From NCBI GenBank assembly GCA_964459805.1, contig CAYWOD010000067.1, forward strand, positions 1-15,978: DNA of 15,978 nucleotides. The letters are read 5' to 3'. Each line of letters starts with the position of its first letter. The stretch's first letter is position 1. A program made the translations under genes and the position numbers. The notes under the pieces are model-generated. The model did no database searches and was not told the origin of the DNA. It was given only the letters and a program-made list of their open reading frames with translations. Shown piece by piece: positions 1-6,862 of the stretch. Origin of the DNA: DAOVRL01 sp964459805 (GTDB lineage: Bacteria > Planctomycetota > Phycisphaerae > Sedimentisphaerales > Anaerobacaceae).

Positions 1-154
1 GCCAAGAGCCGAAACTACTAAATAGAATGTGCAAAATATTCTTGGCTATCGGATGGCTTTCGGGTAAAATAGGTGTTGAACGGCCGTTTGGGCTTGGCAG
101 ATTTGAAAACGCCTTATTAAGAGCGTCTAACAGGAAGAAAACGTGCCTTCTGCC

Positions 155-197
155 ATTCCCGCAGAAGCTTGTGCCCGCGAAAGCGGGTGGCGGGAAT
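155..197. repeat. Nested inverted repeat (ATTCCCGC...GCGGGAAT)
   Basis: ATTCCCGC at 155-162 pairs with GCGGGAAT at 190-197. Inside them CCCGC (174-178) and GCGGG (183-187) close over a GAAA loop. The same ATTCCCGC / GCGGGAAT arms recur at 6623-6642, so this is a dispersed palindromic repeat of this genome. It lies about 60 bases upstream of the gene starting at 259. A role in mRNA structure or as a mobile REP-like or MITE-like element is inference. Confidence 0.6.
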
Positions 198-258
198 CCA
201 GGAGTCTCTGATACGGTAAGAGTTGACTGAGTTACAATCACTAAGAAGGGGCCATAAA

Positions 259-900
259 ATGAGAGGGTTTGCTTGTATCGTTCTCGCCTTCCTGAGCGTG
301 GCGGCTTGTGTCTGTTGGGCAGCCGCTCCTGAGCCGGCCATTGTGCCTCGACCGGGCCAATGGACCGTCAATACGAAATTTACACATCCGCAGCAGATTC
401 TCCTGCGCACCGCCCCCGAAAACAAGCCGAAACGCTTCTGGTACTCACTGATAACTATCACCAACAACACCGGCCGAGACGTCGCTTTCTATCCAAAATG
501 CGACCTTATGACCAACACCTTCGAGATCACACCCGCCGGCAAAGGCGTCACACCGGCCGTCTTTCAGAACATAAAGAAACGCTACCAGACCACGTATCCG
601 TTCCTCGAATCGCTCCAAAGCGCCGGCAACAGAATCCTCCAGGGCGAGGACAACAGCAAGGACATCGCCGTCATCTGGCCTGATTTCGACGCAAAGGCCA
701 CAAAAATCAAGCTCTTCATAACCGGCCTGAGCAACGAAACCGCCGGCGTCGATCACCCGATCGCCAAAGATAAGGATGGCAACCCCGCCAAGATTTACCT
801 CAGAAAGACCCTCGAATTGACCTACGCCCTGGAAGGCGACGCAGCGCTAAGGGCCGACACCAACCTGGTGTATAAAGCAAAACGCTGGATTATGAGATAG
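259..900 (+). CDS. Secreted or lipid-anchored protein of unknown function
   Basis: 213 residues. I chose the ATG at 259 because AAGAAGGGG (243-251) sits at ribosome-binding distance; an upstream TTG at 223 would only add 12 residues in front of a clean signal peptide. The N-terminus (MRGFACIVLAFLSVAACVCW) is a signal sequence. V-A-A-C fits a lipobox, while the following AAA-PEP would suit signal peptidase I, so either a lipoprotein or a secreted protein is possible. The mature part has no motif I recognise; it is mixed polar, probably beta-rich (for example the segment around residues 61-72, YSLITITNNTGR, resembles an Ig-like strand). I see no partner gene: the next plus-strand gene lies beyond a small RNA locus and has its own promoter. 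Function unknown; coding status is well supported by start, signal peptide and codon pattern. Confidence 0.8.
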   Translation: MRGFACIVLAFLSVAACVCWAAAPEPAIVPRPGQWTVNTKFTHPQQILLRTAPENKPKRFWYSLITITNNTGRDVAFYPKCDLMTNTFEITPAGKGVTPAVFQNIKKRYQTTYPFLESLQSAGNRILQGEDNSKDIAVIWPDFDAKATKIKLFITGLSNETAGVDHPIAKDKDGNPAKIYLRKTLELTYALEGDAALRADTNLVYKAKRWIMR

Positions 901-1015
901 TCGGCATTTCTCACCGGCGAGCACGGCGAGCTTTTTGTTTTATAAAAGCTTAGGGCGGATTCGGGGTCTTGTCCATTGTACGTAATAAGGCTATACGCAT
1001 TCTGTTTTCCCGGCG

Positions 1016-1033
1016 GTCTCTGCGATCTCTGCG
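1016..1033. repeat. Two 9-bp tandem units (GTCTCTGCG / ATCTCTGCG)
   Basis: GTCTCTGCG (1016-1024) is followed directly by ATCTCTGCG (1025-1033). It lies in intergenic DNA between the gene ending at 900 and the small RNA locus. I see no gene in 901-1177. Confidence 0.4.
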
Positions 1034-1177
1034 GCTAATGAGAAATCGGAGATAGTCGCGGGGGCAATGCGAGCGCGGCCGAGCCGAGCGCGGTAATCCC
1101 TGTCCGCCCCTGTTTTCCGCCGGGATCACACACGCGCTGTTATCCCAACCCGATCGCTGAAACGTCTGCGTCAGCGC

Positions 1178-1234
1178 AAAAAAAAGGAGGCGCGGGCAAT
1201 TATTATCAAATGATTTTCGCGACCCTGCCTCCTT
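1178..1234 (-). terminator. Intrinsic terminator of the minus-strand small RNA
   Basis: On the minus strand AAGGAGGC (1234-1227) pairs with GCCTCCTT (1191-1184). The stem extends inward by GGG/CCC after a small bulge, and the hairpin is followed by a run of T (plus-strand A1178-A1185). The loop is long and AT-rich, which is less usual than a tetraloop. Confidence 0.6.
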
Positions 1235-1294
1235 GTTGCGGTGCGCCTTTAGTCCACTGGGTTCTTGGCGAAACCGCCGGTTTGCACCCGCAAC
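1178..1294 (-). ncRNA. Predicted stand-alone small RNA, about 117 nt
   Basis: Read on the minus strand, a TTGATA / N17 / TATAAT promoter (1329 to 1301) places a start at G1294, six bases past the -10 box. The RNA would begin exactly with one arm of a helix: its 5' bases 1294-1284 pair with 1244-1235 (GTTGCGG-GTGC against GCAC-CCGCAAC, 10 bp with one bulged G). Inside lies a second hairpin, GGCG-GUUU-CGCC (1278-1267). The closing helix abuts a terminator hairpin (1234-1184) ending in a U run. No minus-strand reading frame follows, so it is not a leader of a local gene. After the first domain comes AAGGAGGC, which resembles a Shine-Dalgarno sequence but is paired in the terminator stem. I do not recognise the family: no SRP-RNA GGAAG/GCAGC loop, no 6S-like long bubble helix and no cyclic-di-GMP riboswitch core. 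Confidence 0.6.
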
Positions 1295-1300
1295 ATATAC

Positions 1301-1329
1301 ATTATAGAGGAACGCGCAGTCAATATCAA
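1301..1329 (-). promoter_or_regulatory. Sigma70-type promoter for the small RNA
   Basis: On the minus strand, -35 TTGATA (1329-1324) and -10 TATAAT (1306-1301) are separated by exactly 17 bases. The predicted start at 1294 coincides with the first base of the small RNA's closing helix. The -10 is a perfect consensus and the -35 matches in five of six positions. Confidence 0.65.
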
Positions 1330-1451
1330 GAGAATTCCGGCCATATAGAGGGTTTCTTTGCACAAAAACACCCCGCTAAAGCCCCCTCAGCCCACAAGCT
1401 GTGCGAATGCCCGCATTTATGCCCAAAACGAATATTGTCCAACCATCAAGG

Positions 1452-1479
1452 TTGACAAAACGCACAGAAACCTTATAAT
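1452..1479 (+). promoter_or_regulatory. Consensus sigma70 promoter for the pilT block
   Basis: TTGACA (1452-1457), 16-base spacer, TATAAT (1474-1479): both hexamers match consensus exactly. The start would be near 1486-1487, giving a leader of about 120 nt before the ATG at 1606. It fires away from the small-RNA promoter about 120 bp to its left. Confidence 0.75.
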
Positions 1480-1492
1480 ATAGTAATATAAG

Positions 1493-1571
1493 GGTTTGTG
1501 CTTGCAAATCTAAGGCCCGGAGATATTCTCCGCCAAGCCACAACCGCTTACGATCCCAGTGGCGGCGGAGA
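1493..1571 (+). promoter_or_regulatory. Structured mRNA leader with competing helices
   Basis: Helix A: GGTTTGTGCTTG (1493-1504) pairs imperfectly with CAAGCCACAACC (1534-1545). It encloses a perfect hairpin CGGAGA-TAT-TCTCCG (1518-1532). Helix B: TCTCCGCC (1527-1534) is fully complementary to GGCGGAGA (1564-1571), so it cannot form together with that hairpin. A third option pairs CTCC/AAGC in 1528-1538 with GCTT/GGAG at 1586-1594, the likely ribosome-binding site for the ATG at 1606. This looks like a translational switch, but the function is inferred. I do not find the GGCAAACC or GACGCAAAGC core of the c-di-GMP-I riboswitch. Confidence 0.4.
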
Positions 1572-1605
1572 CAATTGGTTTATAGCTTTGGAGTCAGCAG
1601 TAATT

Positions 1606-2739
1606 ATGGTTGCAGAACAACCTATCGACGACCGGAGGGCTCCCGACCGAGAGCCGGAAATGGACAAGTTCTTCAGGGCCGCCATCAAGACCCTCGCGAG
1701 CGACTTGCATCTCAAGGTCGGTCAACCACCTAAGCTCCGCCTTTACGGATTATTGAAGAATACTACCGGCCCGCCAATGACCCCCCAAAGGATCGAGGAG
1801 CTCGTCTTCGGGATTCTAAGTCCCGCGCAGAAGGAATTCTTCGCCGAGCACGGAACTCTCGATTTTGCCCACGAAGTGGACGGCGAACACCGCTTCCGGG
1901 TCAACATCTTCCGACAGCGAGGATTGGTGAGCCTCGCGGCAAGACGAGTCAATACGACCATCCCACCGTTCGAGGAACTACACCTGCCGCTCGTACTGGA
2001 GAAAATAGCCGATAGCACACAGGGACTTGTCCTCGTTGTGGGTCCTACCGGCTGCGGAAAAACCACAACAATCGCATCAATGATAAACCATATTAACCAC
2101 ATTCGCTCCTGTCACATAGTTACAATCGAGGACCCAATTGAGTATCTCTTCAAGGACGCCAAGGCCATTGTCTCCCAGAGGGAAATCGGGCTCGACGTCG
2201 TGGACTTTGAAGAGGCATTGACATATCTGATGCGCCAGGACCCGGACGTCGTCTTCGTCGGTGAAATGAGAGATGCAAGAACCGTCACCGCAGGGATGAG
2301 GGCCGCCGAAACCGGACACCTCGTCCTCGGAACAATGCACTCGGCAAATGCCTCCCAGTCGGTCCACCGACTGCTCGACCTGTTCCCGCAGAGCGAGCGA
2401 GACCTCGTAAGACAAACGCTGGCCCTGGCGCTCAGGGCCGTCATCAGTCAGGTATTGATCCCGTGCCTGAGAGAAAAAATCGACAGAATACCTGCCGTCG
2501 AGATACTCATTGCAAATGCGGCTGCGAGGAAATTGATCGCCGAAGAGCGCGAAGCCGACCTGCCCAGCGTCATACGCGCCTGTCAGCAGGAAGGTATGCA
2601 GGATATCACATCCAACCTCTGCGAACTGGTGAAAAACGGTTACATAGACCCCAAGGAGGCCTACAAATTCGCACCAAACACCGAAGAATTGAAAATGGCG
2701 CTTAAAGGCATCAGGACGACGGCCAGCGGCATCTTGTAA
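1606..2739 (+). CDS. pilT: PilT-type twitching/retraction ATPase
   Basis: Hexameric motor ATPase of the type IV pilus / type II secretion superfamily, PilT branch, expected at the inner face of the cytoplasmic membrane to depolymerise pilin. With start ATG 1606 it has 377 residues. Visible motifs, numbered from this start: N-terminal SDLHLKVGQPP, Walker A GPTGCGKT (about 146-153), the Asp box around IEDPIEYLF, Walker B DPDVVFVGEMRD (about 212-223), the His box TGHLVLGTMHSAN (about 236-248), and a PilT-like AAARKLIAE segment corresponding to the AIRNLIRE retraction motif. All catalytic residues look intact. The frame is open back to a GTG at 1498, but that extension does not resemble PilT, overlaps the structured leader and would leave almost no leader; ATG 1660 is another candidate start. 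It is followed after 31 bases by the PilB-like gene and then the CvpA-like gene, probably as one transcript. Confidence 0.9.
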   Translation: MVAEQPIDDRRAPDREPEMDKFFRAAIKTLASDLHLKVGQPPKLRLYGLLKNTTGPPMTPQRIEELVFGILSPAQKEFFAEHGTLDFAHEVDGEHRFRVNIFRQRGLVSLAARRVNTTIPPFEELHLPLVLEKIADSTQGLVLVVGPTGCGKTTTIASMINHINHIRSCHIVTIEDPIEYLFKDAKAIVSQREIGLDVVDFEEALTYLMRQDPDVVFVGEMRDARTVTAGMRAAETGHLVLGTMHSANASQSVHRLLDLFPQSERDLVRQTLALALRAVISQVLIPCLREKIDRIPAVEILIANAAARKLIAEEREADLPSVIRACQQEGMQDITSNLCELVKNGYIDPKEAYKFAPNTEELKMALKGIRTTASGIL

Positions 2740-2770
2740 GATTTGATTGGATTTCGAAACGGAGCATCTT

Positions 2771-4426
2771 ATGCCGGATTTACTCTTGTCTGCCATCGAG
2801 TACGGCGGCTACATATCGGTAATCAAACTTCTTACGTATCTGGGCTTCTTCTTCCTCTGGCTGCCTCTGGTTACCTGGGTGCACAATGACGCAAAGGCCG
2901 TTGAGACAAACGACGCCTTCTGGACGGGTATGGTCCTTGGCACCGGCGCTGCAGCGATGTTGATCTGGCAGCTTATTCCTATCTTCATCGTCGGGATGAT
3001 CATCTACGTGATGGCCGTGGCCGCAACGTCACTCGCCTACGTCAAACACCGCAACACCAGAGTTATGGATTTTGACCGCGTCCTCACTGCAGAACACTTC
3101 AAAAACCTCTTCGTCAGCAAACAAAAAAAGCTTGAGGCACTCAAGAGCTTTACCTTCATTACCGCCAACAAAAATGAAGTTCCTCTCCCTGAGCCGAGGA
3201 CCCCCGATTTCTTCGGATACAAAATGGCTTACGAGCTCTTGGCCGACGCTATGTGGCGAAGGGCCAACAACGTCATGTTCACCCCCGGACCGCAGGAGTA
3301 CAAAGTTACATACTACGTCGATGGTGCGGCCTTGAAGCAGCCGAGCATGCCCAGAGACCAGATCAAGTTCCTCATTCACTTCCTCAAGAACATCGCCGAC
3401 CTCGATATCAAGGAAAAACGAAAACCCCAAAAGGGCGTCTTCGGAGTCTCCAAGGGCACGGACAACAACGAGTGGGAGGTAAAAACCGCCGGCTCAACGG
3501 TCGGCGAACAGGTCCTGCTCAAACTCACGACACAGAAGGACATTACAAGACTGGCCGAACTCGGCCTCATGCCCGACCAGCTCGAACAGCTTAACAGCTT
3601 CCGACACCTAAAACAGGGCCTGTTCATCGTTGGCGGGTCAAAGAAAAGCGGCGTAACAAGCACCCTCTACTCCCTTGTGCGAAACCATGATGCATTCATC
3701 AATAACATAAACACGCTTGAGAAACACCCTTCGTCACAGATAGCAAACATAACGCAACATGTCTTTAGCCCCAGCGAGACCGTAAGCACAACATACGGCA
3801 AGAAGCTCCAGGAAGTAATAAGGATGGGCCCGGATATCGTCGGTGTCGCCGACTGTGAGGATCCCGAAACGGCGCGTACCGCCTGTGACGGGGCAAGAGA
3901 TGGAAAGATCATATACGTCGCACTCCAAGCCGACAGCGTTATTCAGGCCGTCGCCAAATGGCTCAAACTGGTCGGCGACAGAAGCCTCGCCGCCGATACA
4001 CTGCTCGGCGTCAGCAGCCAGCGCCTCATGAGAAAACTCTGCAATGAATGCAAGCAGGCATACGCTCCCAACAAAGAGCTCTTCAGAAAGTTCAACATCA
4101 ACGCTGAAAAAACAAAAGTTCTCTACCGCGCCGGAAAAGTCATCTACGACAAGCACGGAAAACCAAGCACGTGCGAGAACTGCCATGGAATAGGCTATGT
4201 GGGAAGAACGGCGGTGTTCGAGATGATTATGATGAACGACGAGCTGAGAGAAATCATAAAGCACGCAAAGTCTCTGCCCGAAATCGGCACGCACTTTCGA
4301 CGCGCCAAGATGCTCTATCTACAGGAGCAGGCGCTTAGAAAAGTCGTCGCCGGCACAACAACGATAAACGAAATGATACGAGTGCTCTCGGCATCAAAAC
4401 CTAAAAAGCAAAAACCGAAACATTAG
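2771..4426 (+). CDS. Membrane-anchored GspE/PilB-like protein with degenerate ATPase motifs
   Basis: 551 residues from ATG 2771, preceded by GGAG (2761-2764); an in-frame TTG at 2747 lacks such a site. Residues about 15-37, 52-67 and 68-91 are hydrophobic membrane segments, unusual because GspE/PilB ATPases are soluble. The rest is a GspE/PilB-type fold: an N2-like region (about 150-280), a P-loop position, a Walker-B-like strand, and the tetracysteine zinc motif C424-x2-C427...C468-x2-C471 followed by GYVGRTAVFEM, typical of GspE/PilB. The ATP-binding elements are eroded: the P-loop reads G-S-K-K-S-G-V-T (289-296), with V in place of the lysine. The Walker B region reads GPDIVGVADCED (353-364) instead of DPDIIMVGEIRD. 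The His-box histidines are K and Q (DGKIIYVALQ). I infer a pseudo-ATPase, perhaps a membrane scaffold or regulator for the PilT encoded upstream. Confidence 0.85.
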   Translation: MPDLLLSAIEYGGYISVIKLLTYLGFFFLWLPLVTWVHNDAKAVETNDAFWTGMVLGTGAAAMLIWQLIPIFIVGMIIYVMAVAATSLAYVKHRNTRVMDFDRVLTAEHFKNLFVSKQKKLEALKSFTFITANKNEVPLPEPRTPDFFGYKMAYELLADAMWRRANNVMFTPGPQEYKVTYYVDGAALKQPSMPRDQIKFLIHFLKNIADLDIKEKRKPQKGVFGVSKGTDNNEWEVKTAGSTVGEQVLLKLTTQKDITRLAELGLMPDQLEQLNSFRHLKQGLFIVGGSKKSGVTSTLYSLVRNHDAFINNINTLEKHPSSQIANITQHVFSPSETVSTTYGKKLQEVIRMGPDIVGVADCEDPETARTACDGARDGKIIYVALQADSVIQAVAKWLKLVGDRSLAADTLLGVSSQRLMRKLCNECKQAYAPNKELFRKFNINAEKTKVLYRAGKVIYDKHGKPSTCENCHGIGYVGRTAVFEMIMMNDELREIIKHAKSLPEIGTHFRRAKMLYLQEQALRKVVAGTTTINEMIRVLSASKPKKQKPKH

Positions 4427-4461
4427 ATAACGAACGAGTATAGAAGACCGGAGAAATTGTA

Positions 4462-5691
4462 ATGGCCACCTTAGCTGTACTGCTCATAATCGCAGGCTGT
4501 GCCGTCTATCAGTGCCTTAACGGCACAATCTTCAAGGCAGTCGCCACCATAATAATCGCCATCTGCTCGAGCATAGTGGCATTCGCCTACTTTGAGCTCT
4601 TGGCCGATCTTTTTATCAGCCAGGGCAGTAACAGCAAATACCCCGCCGTCGTACCCTGGGCCCAGCCGCTGTGCTTCACGCTGCTGTTTGTCCTTGCCTT
4701 CGCCATCCTTCAGACGGCGACGATGCAGGTAACCAGGCAGCCCGTAGAATTCGGTTTGATTGTGGAACGCGTCGGCCGCGTCATCTGCGGAATCTTCCTG
4801 GGGTTCATCTTGTCGGGCCTGCTCCTGACCGCCCTTGCGATGTCACCCTTGCCGAATAAGTATCCGTATCAGCGTTTCGACCGAACAGGTCTGGCGGCCC
4901 AAACGCCTAACAAGGTCTTCCCAAACGCCGACGGGTTCGTCACCGGCTGGTTCAGCCTCGTAAGCAGGGGCAGCTTTCGCGCCATTCGCAATCCCAGGAG
5001 CTTCGCGACCCTCCACGCGGCTTTCCTCGACCAGATCTTCCTAAATCGACATAACGACTCGGGCGACGTACCGCTGGTCACAAGCTCCGAATCAATCGAC
5101 ATCCCAAGGAAAAGAGGCGAAACGGGCGAAGCCGGCGCGTGGTACGCACCGCCTGCCGGTTTCAAAGACGCCGACGGAAAAGCCATAACACCCCGGAAGG
5201 GGCAAATTGTTGTCGTTCGCATGGGAATAAAGAAGAACGCCGTAAAGGACGCCGGCAGGTTCACGCTCTCTCAACTAAGGCTAATCTGCAAACAAAAAGA
5301 CTCCGCCGACGGACCGCTCACCGGAAAAGGAATAAACGTCTATCCAATCGGATATTTCTCCGGGCCAAACCGGATCAAGACAAAAAAGCTGAGCGAGCAA
5401 ATAACAATAGGGCGCGAGGATTTCGCCAGCCAGGACACCAGAAAATACGTTGACTTCGCTTTCGACGTGCCGAACGGCCATACGCCCGTACTGCTCGAGT
5501 TCAAGCTTAACAACATCGCCGAGGTGCTGCGTCCGGTCCCCGCGGGAGAGGCCCCCCCAACGATCCCATTTATCGAACGGATCAGAACAGAAAACGAAAC
5601 CCAAAGGCCCGACCGCGCTGCCGATGGGGCCAGACCCGATTACCCCCCGTCAAGGCGGGACGACTCAACCGATTCATCGAGACGCAGATGA
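4462..5691 (+). CDS. CvpA-like membrane protein with long C-terminal extension
   Basis: 409 residues; ATG 4462 follows GGAGAA (4450-4455). Four hydrophobic segments (about 2-18, 23-50, 67-86, 105-127) with small and aromatic residues resemble the CvpA (colicin V production) family of inner-membrane proteins. Family members are usually about 160-200 residues. Here about 280 further residues follow the last membrane segment; they include repeated basic stretches and a probable beta-rich domain (about 230-365), and end in a proline/arginine/aspartate-rich tail. The gene lies 35 bases after the PilB-like gene, so co-transcription is likely. CvpA proteins have been tied to envelope homeostasis and secretion, which fits a pilus or secretion neighbourhood, but the exact role here is unknown. 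The CvpA assignment rests on topology and general resemblance, not on a diagnostic motif. Confidence 0.65.
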   Translation: MATLAVLLIIAGCAVYQCLNGTIFKAVATIIIAICSSIVAFAYFELLADLFISQGSNSKYPAVVPWAQPLCFTLLFVLAFAILQTATMQVTRQPVEFGLIVERVGRVICGIFLGFILSGLLLTALAMSPLPNKYPYQRFDRTGLAAQTPNKVFPNADGFVTGWFSLVSRGSFRAIRNPRSFATLHAAFLDQIFLNRHNDSGDVPLVTSSESIDIPRKRGETGEAGAWYAPPAGFKDADGKAITPRKGQIVVVRMGIKKNAVKDAGRFTLSQLRLICKQKDSADGPLTGKGINVYPIGYFSGPNRIKTKKLSEQITIGREDFASQDTRKYVDFAFDVPNGHTPVLLEFKLNNIAEVLRPVPAGEAPPTIPFIERIRTENETQRPDRAADGARPDYPPSRRDDSTDSSRRR

Positions 5692-5704
5692 GGACTGACT
5701 CTCA

Positions 5705-5731
5705 CCAGACCTATTGCCCCCGTTGGTCTGG
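5705..5731 (+). terminator. Hairpin after the CvpA-like gene, possible terminator
   Basis: CCAGACC (5705-5711) and GGTCTGG (5725-5731) form a perfect 7-bp stem with a 13-base loop, starting 13 bases after the stop codon. No T run follows, so it may only stabilise the mRNA end or act with Rho. Confidence 0.3.
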
Positions 5732-5991
5732 ACGATGACGAATAGTCCGCGCGACAAATCGTGCAACAAAGAAGTGATATGTGACTTCCCGCGTGCGAGT
5801 GACCTCGCGTGATGGTGTCCCCCAGACGTAAGCCAACAATTGTGAATAGTCAATGATCAATTGGATGCCCCGCCCCCTTGTAGCGATTTGGTTTGATTGG
5901 CCTGTGAACCGGATCGCCGCTCGTTACTGAACACTGCCGGCCCCAGCCGCCGGACCCCGCCATCCGTGGTCCGTCGTATTCCACCAGGACC

Positions 5992-6141
5992 CTAACTGCA
6001 AAGAGCGAGCTTTCCCAGGTCCAGGTCCATCAGGTGTTCGAGATAGTCCTTAAGCTCCCCCTCGGAAAAATCCGCAAGAAACTCCGGCTTGGCGCTCTTG
6101 TTGATCTCACAAATGCAGTCTATCAACTCCCTTTTACTCAT
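5992..6141 (-). CDS. Small acidic protein, 49 residues, unknown function
   Basis: Reading the minus strand from ATG at 6141 to TAG at 5992-5994 gives 49 residues beginning MSKRELIDCICEINKSAKPE and continuing with FLADFSEGELKDYLEHLMDL. A strong ribosome-binding site, GAAGGA (6155-6150), lies eight bases before the ATG. The protein is acidic, without signal peptide or membrane segment, and predicted mostly alpha-helical with a heptad-like pattern of leucines. I recall similar short M-S-K-x-E-L-I...SAKPEFL...YLEHL proteins in planctomycetes, but that is memory, not a search result. It stands alone, convergent with the CvpA-like gene. The overlapping minus-strand frame at 6134-6379 is longer but has no coding character. 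Possible roles such as adaptor or regulator are guesses. Confidence 0.65.
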   Translation of the reverse strand: MSKRELIDCICEINKSAKPEFLADFSEGELKDYLEHLMDLDLGKLALCS

Positions 6142-6255
6142 ACGACACATCCTTCAAAAGCAGCACTGACCCCATCAACCTACGCAATATCGACACCCTG
6201 CACTTCTTTTCTTTAGCCCACTGCAGTTGCACGACAACAACGCCCCATAACCAAA

Positions 6256-6297
6256 ACCACCATATAGCAGAACCCGCCCCTCTACGACCACCATATA
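6256..6297. repeat. Two direct copies of ACCACCATATA
   Basis: Copies lie at 6256-6266 and 6287-6297, so they start 31 bp apart, or about three helical turns, upstream of the small minus-strand gene. They could be binding sites for a regulator of that gene, but two copies alone prove little. The rest of 6156-6399 shows no gene I can support. Confidence 0.3.
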
Positions 6298-6399
6298 TGG
6301 GTTTGCCAAACAAGTCCACTCCAGACCCGATCCTTCTGTCCAATAAAATCTCACCCCGCAGCTGCCTATTTGCACTCAAAAAAATTTGCCTTTTTTTAT

Positions 6400-6461
6400 C
6401 TTTTCCGGGTTTCCACGCCGTCGCAATCTCAAGGGTGTTTACGCCGACGCAGCCGGAAAAG
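6400..6461. repeat. Long inverted repeat CTTTTCCGG ... CCGGAAAAG
   Basis: A perfect 9-bp inverted repeat (6400-6408 and 6453-6461) encloses 44 bases that hold a second pair, CGTCG (6419-6423) and CGACG (6445-6449). A7 and T7 runs lie just to the left (6378-6397). No T run is placed to make it a terminator on either strand. I see no gene in 6462-6620. Confidence 0.4.
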
Positions 6462-6622
6462 CAGCTTAACAGTGGCGGTTCTGTTTTCCAACGAACGCTT
6501 CGACTTTCTCCCCACGAGTCGTGTCTGCCCCAAACAGCGAAAAGGGGTGCACGTCATCTTTGTAGGTAAAAAACCGGCCTATTTGGCCCTATTCACATGT
6601 GGGTAGTTGCTCAAAAGCGTGG

Positions 6623-6687
6623 ATTCCCGCTTTCGCGGGAATGACAGGGTTTCGCGGGAATGACAGGGATTCGCGGGAATGACAAAG
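6623..6687. repeat. Palindrome plus three 19-bp tandem units
   Basis: ATTCCCGC-TTTC-GCGGGAAT (6623-6642) is a perfect 8-bp-arm palindrome. Its right half continues as three 19-bp units: TTTCGCGGGAATGACAGGG at 6631-6649 and again at 6650-6668, then a diverged copy at 6669-6687 (ATTCGCGGGAATGACAAAG). The core matches the nested hairpin at 155-197. It lies 100 bp upstream of the promoter of the repeat-protein operon. Confidence 0.75.
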
Positions 6688-6786
6688 GGGTAGCAGCTAT
6701 TATTGACGGAAAATTGCAGCTAAAGGGCTAAGAAATCCACCTACAAACGTGACGGGCACCCAGTAAAAAATTCTGAAAAAAAGGAC

Positions 6787-6815
6787 TGGACAGAACCTAC
6801 AATGTCTGGTAGGAT
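6787..6815 (+). promoter_or_regulatory. Likely promoter of the repeat-protein operon
   Basis: TGGACA (6787-6792), 17-base spacer, TAGGAT (6810-6815). The -35 hexamer is identical to that of the rpmA promoter here; the -10 matches consensus at four positions including the key T-A...T. It predicts a start near 6822 and a 40-nt leader before ATG 6863. Confidence 0.45.
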
Positions 6816-6862
6816 AGCTTAGGATTTGCTTAGCGAAAGATTTCTTGCGGAAAGGAAGAAAA

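Noticed and set aside
929..950. Terminator for the gene ending at 900
   Set aside because: AGCTTTT and AAAAGCT can pair, but the stem is AT-rich and no T run follows; too weak to call.
1498..1605. N-terminal extension of PilT from GTG 1498
   Set aside because: It does not resemble the family, starts only about 12 bases after the predicted transcription start with poorly spaced AAGGG, and overlaps strong RNA helices.
1486..1606. Cyclic-di-GMP riboswitch before pilT
   Set aside because: Attractive for a pilus gene, but the conserved core sequences of neither c-di-GMP-I nor c-di-GMP-II riboswitch are present.
2077..2796. 239-codon open frame on the minus strand
   Set aside because: Antisense to the pilT gene, whose motifs are unmistakable on the plus strand.
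6134..6379. 81-codon minus-strand frame overlapping the 49-residue gene
   Set aside because: Low-complexity W/G/V-rich translation without a good ribosome-binding site; the overlapping shorter frame has both a strong site and protein-like composition.
6623..6687. CRISPR array
   Set aside because: The 19-bp units are directly adjacent with no spacers.
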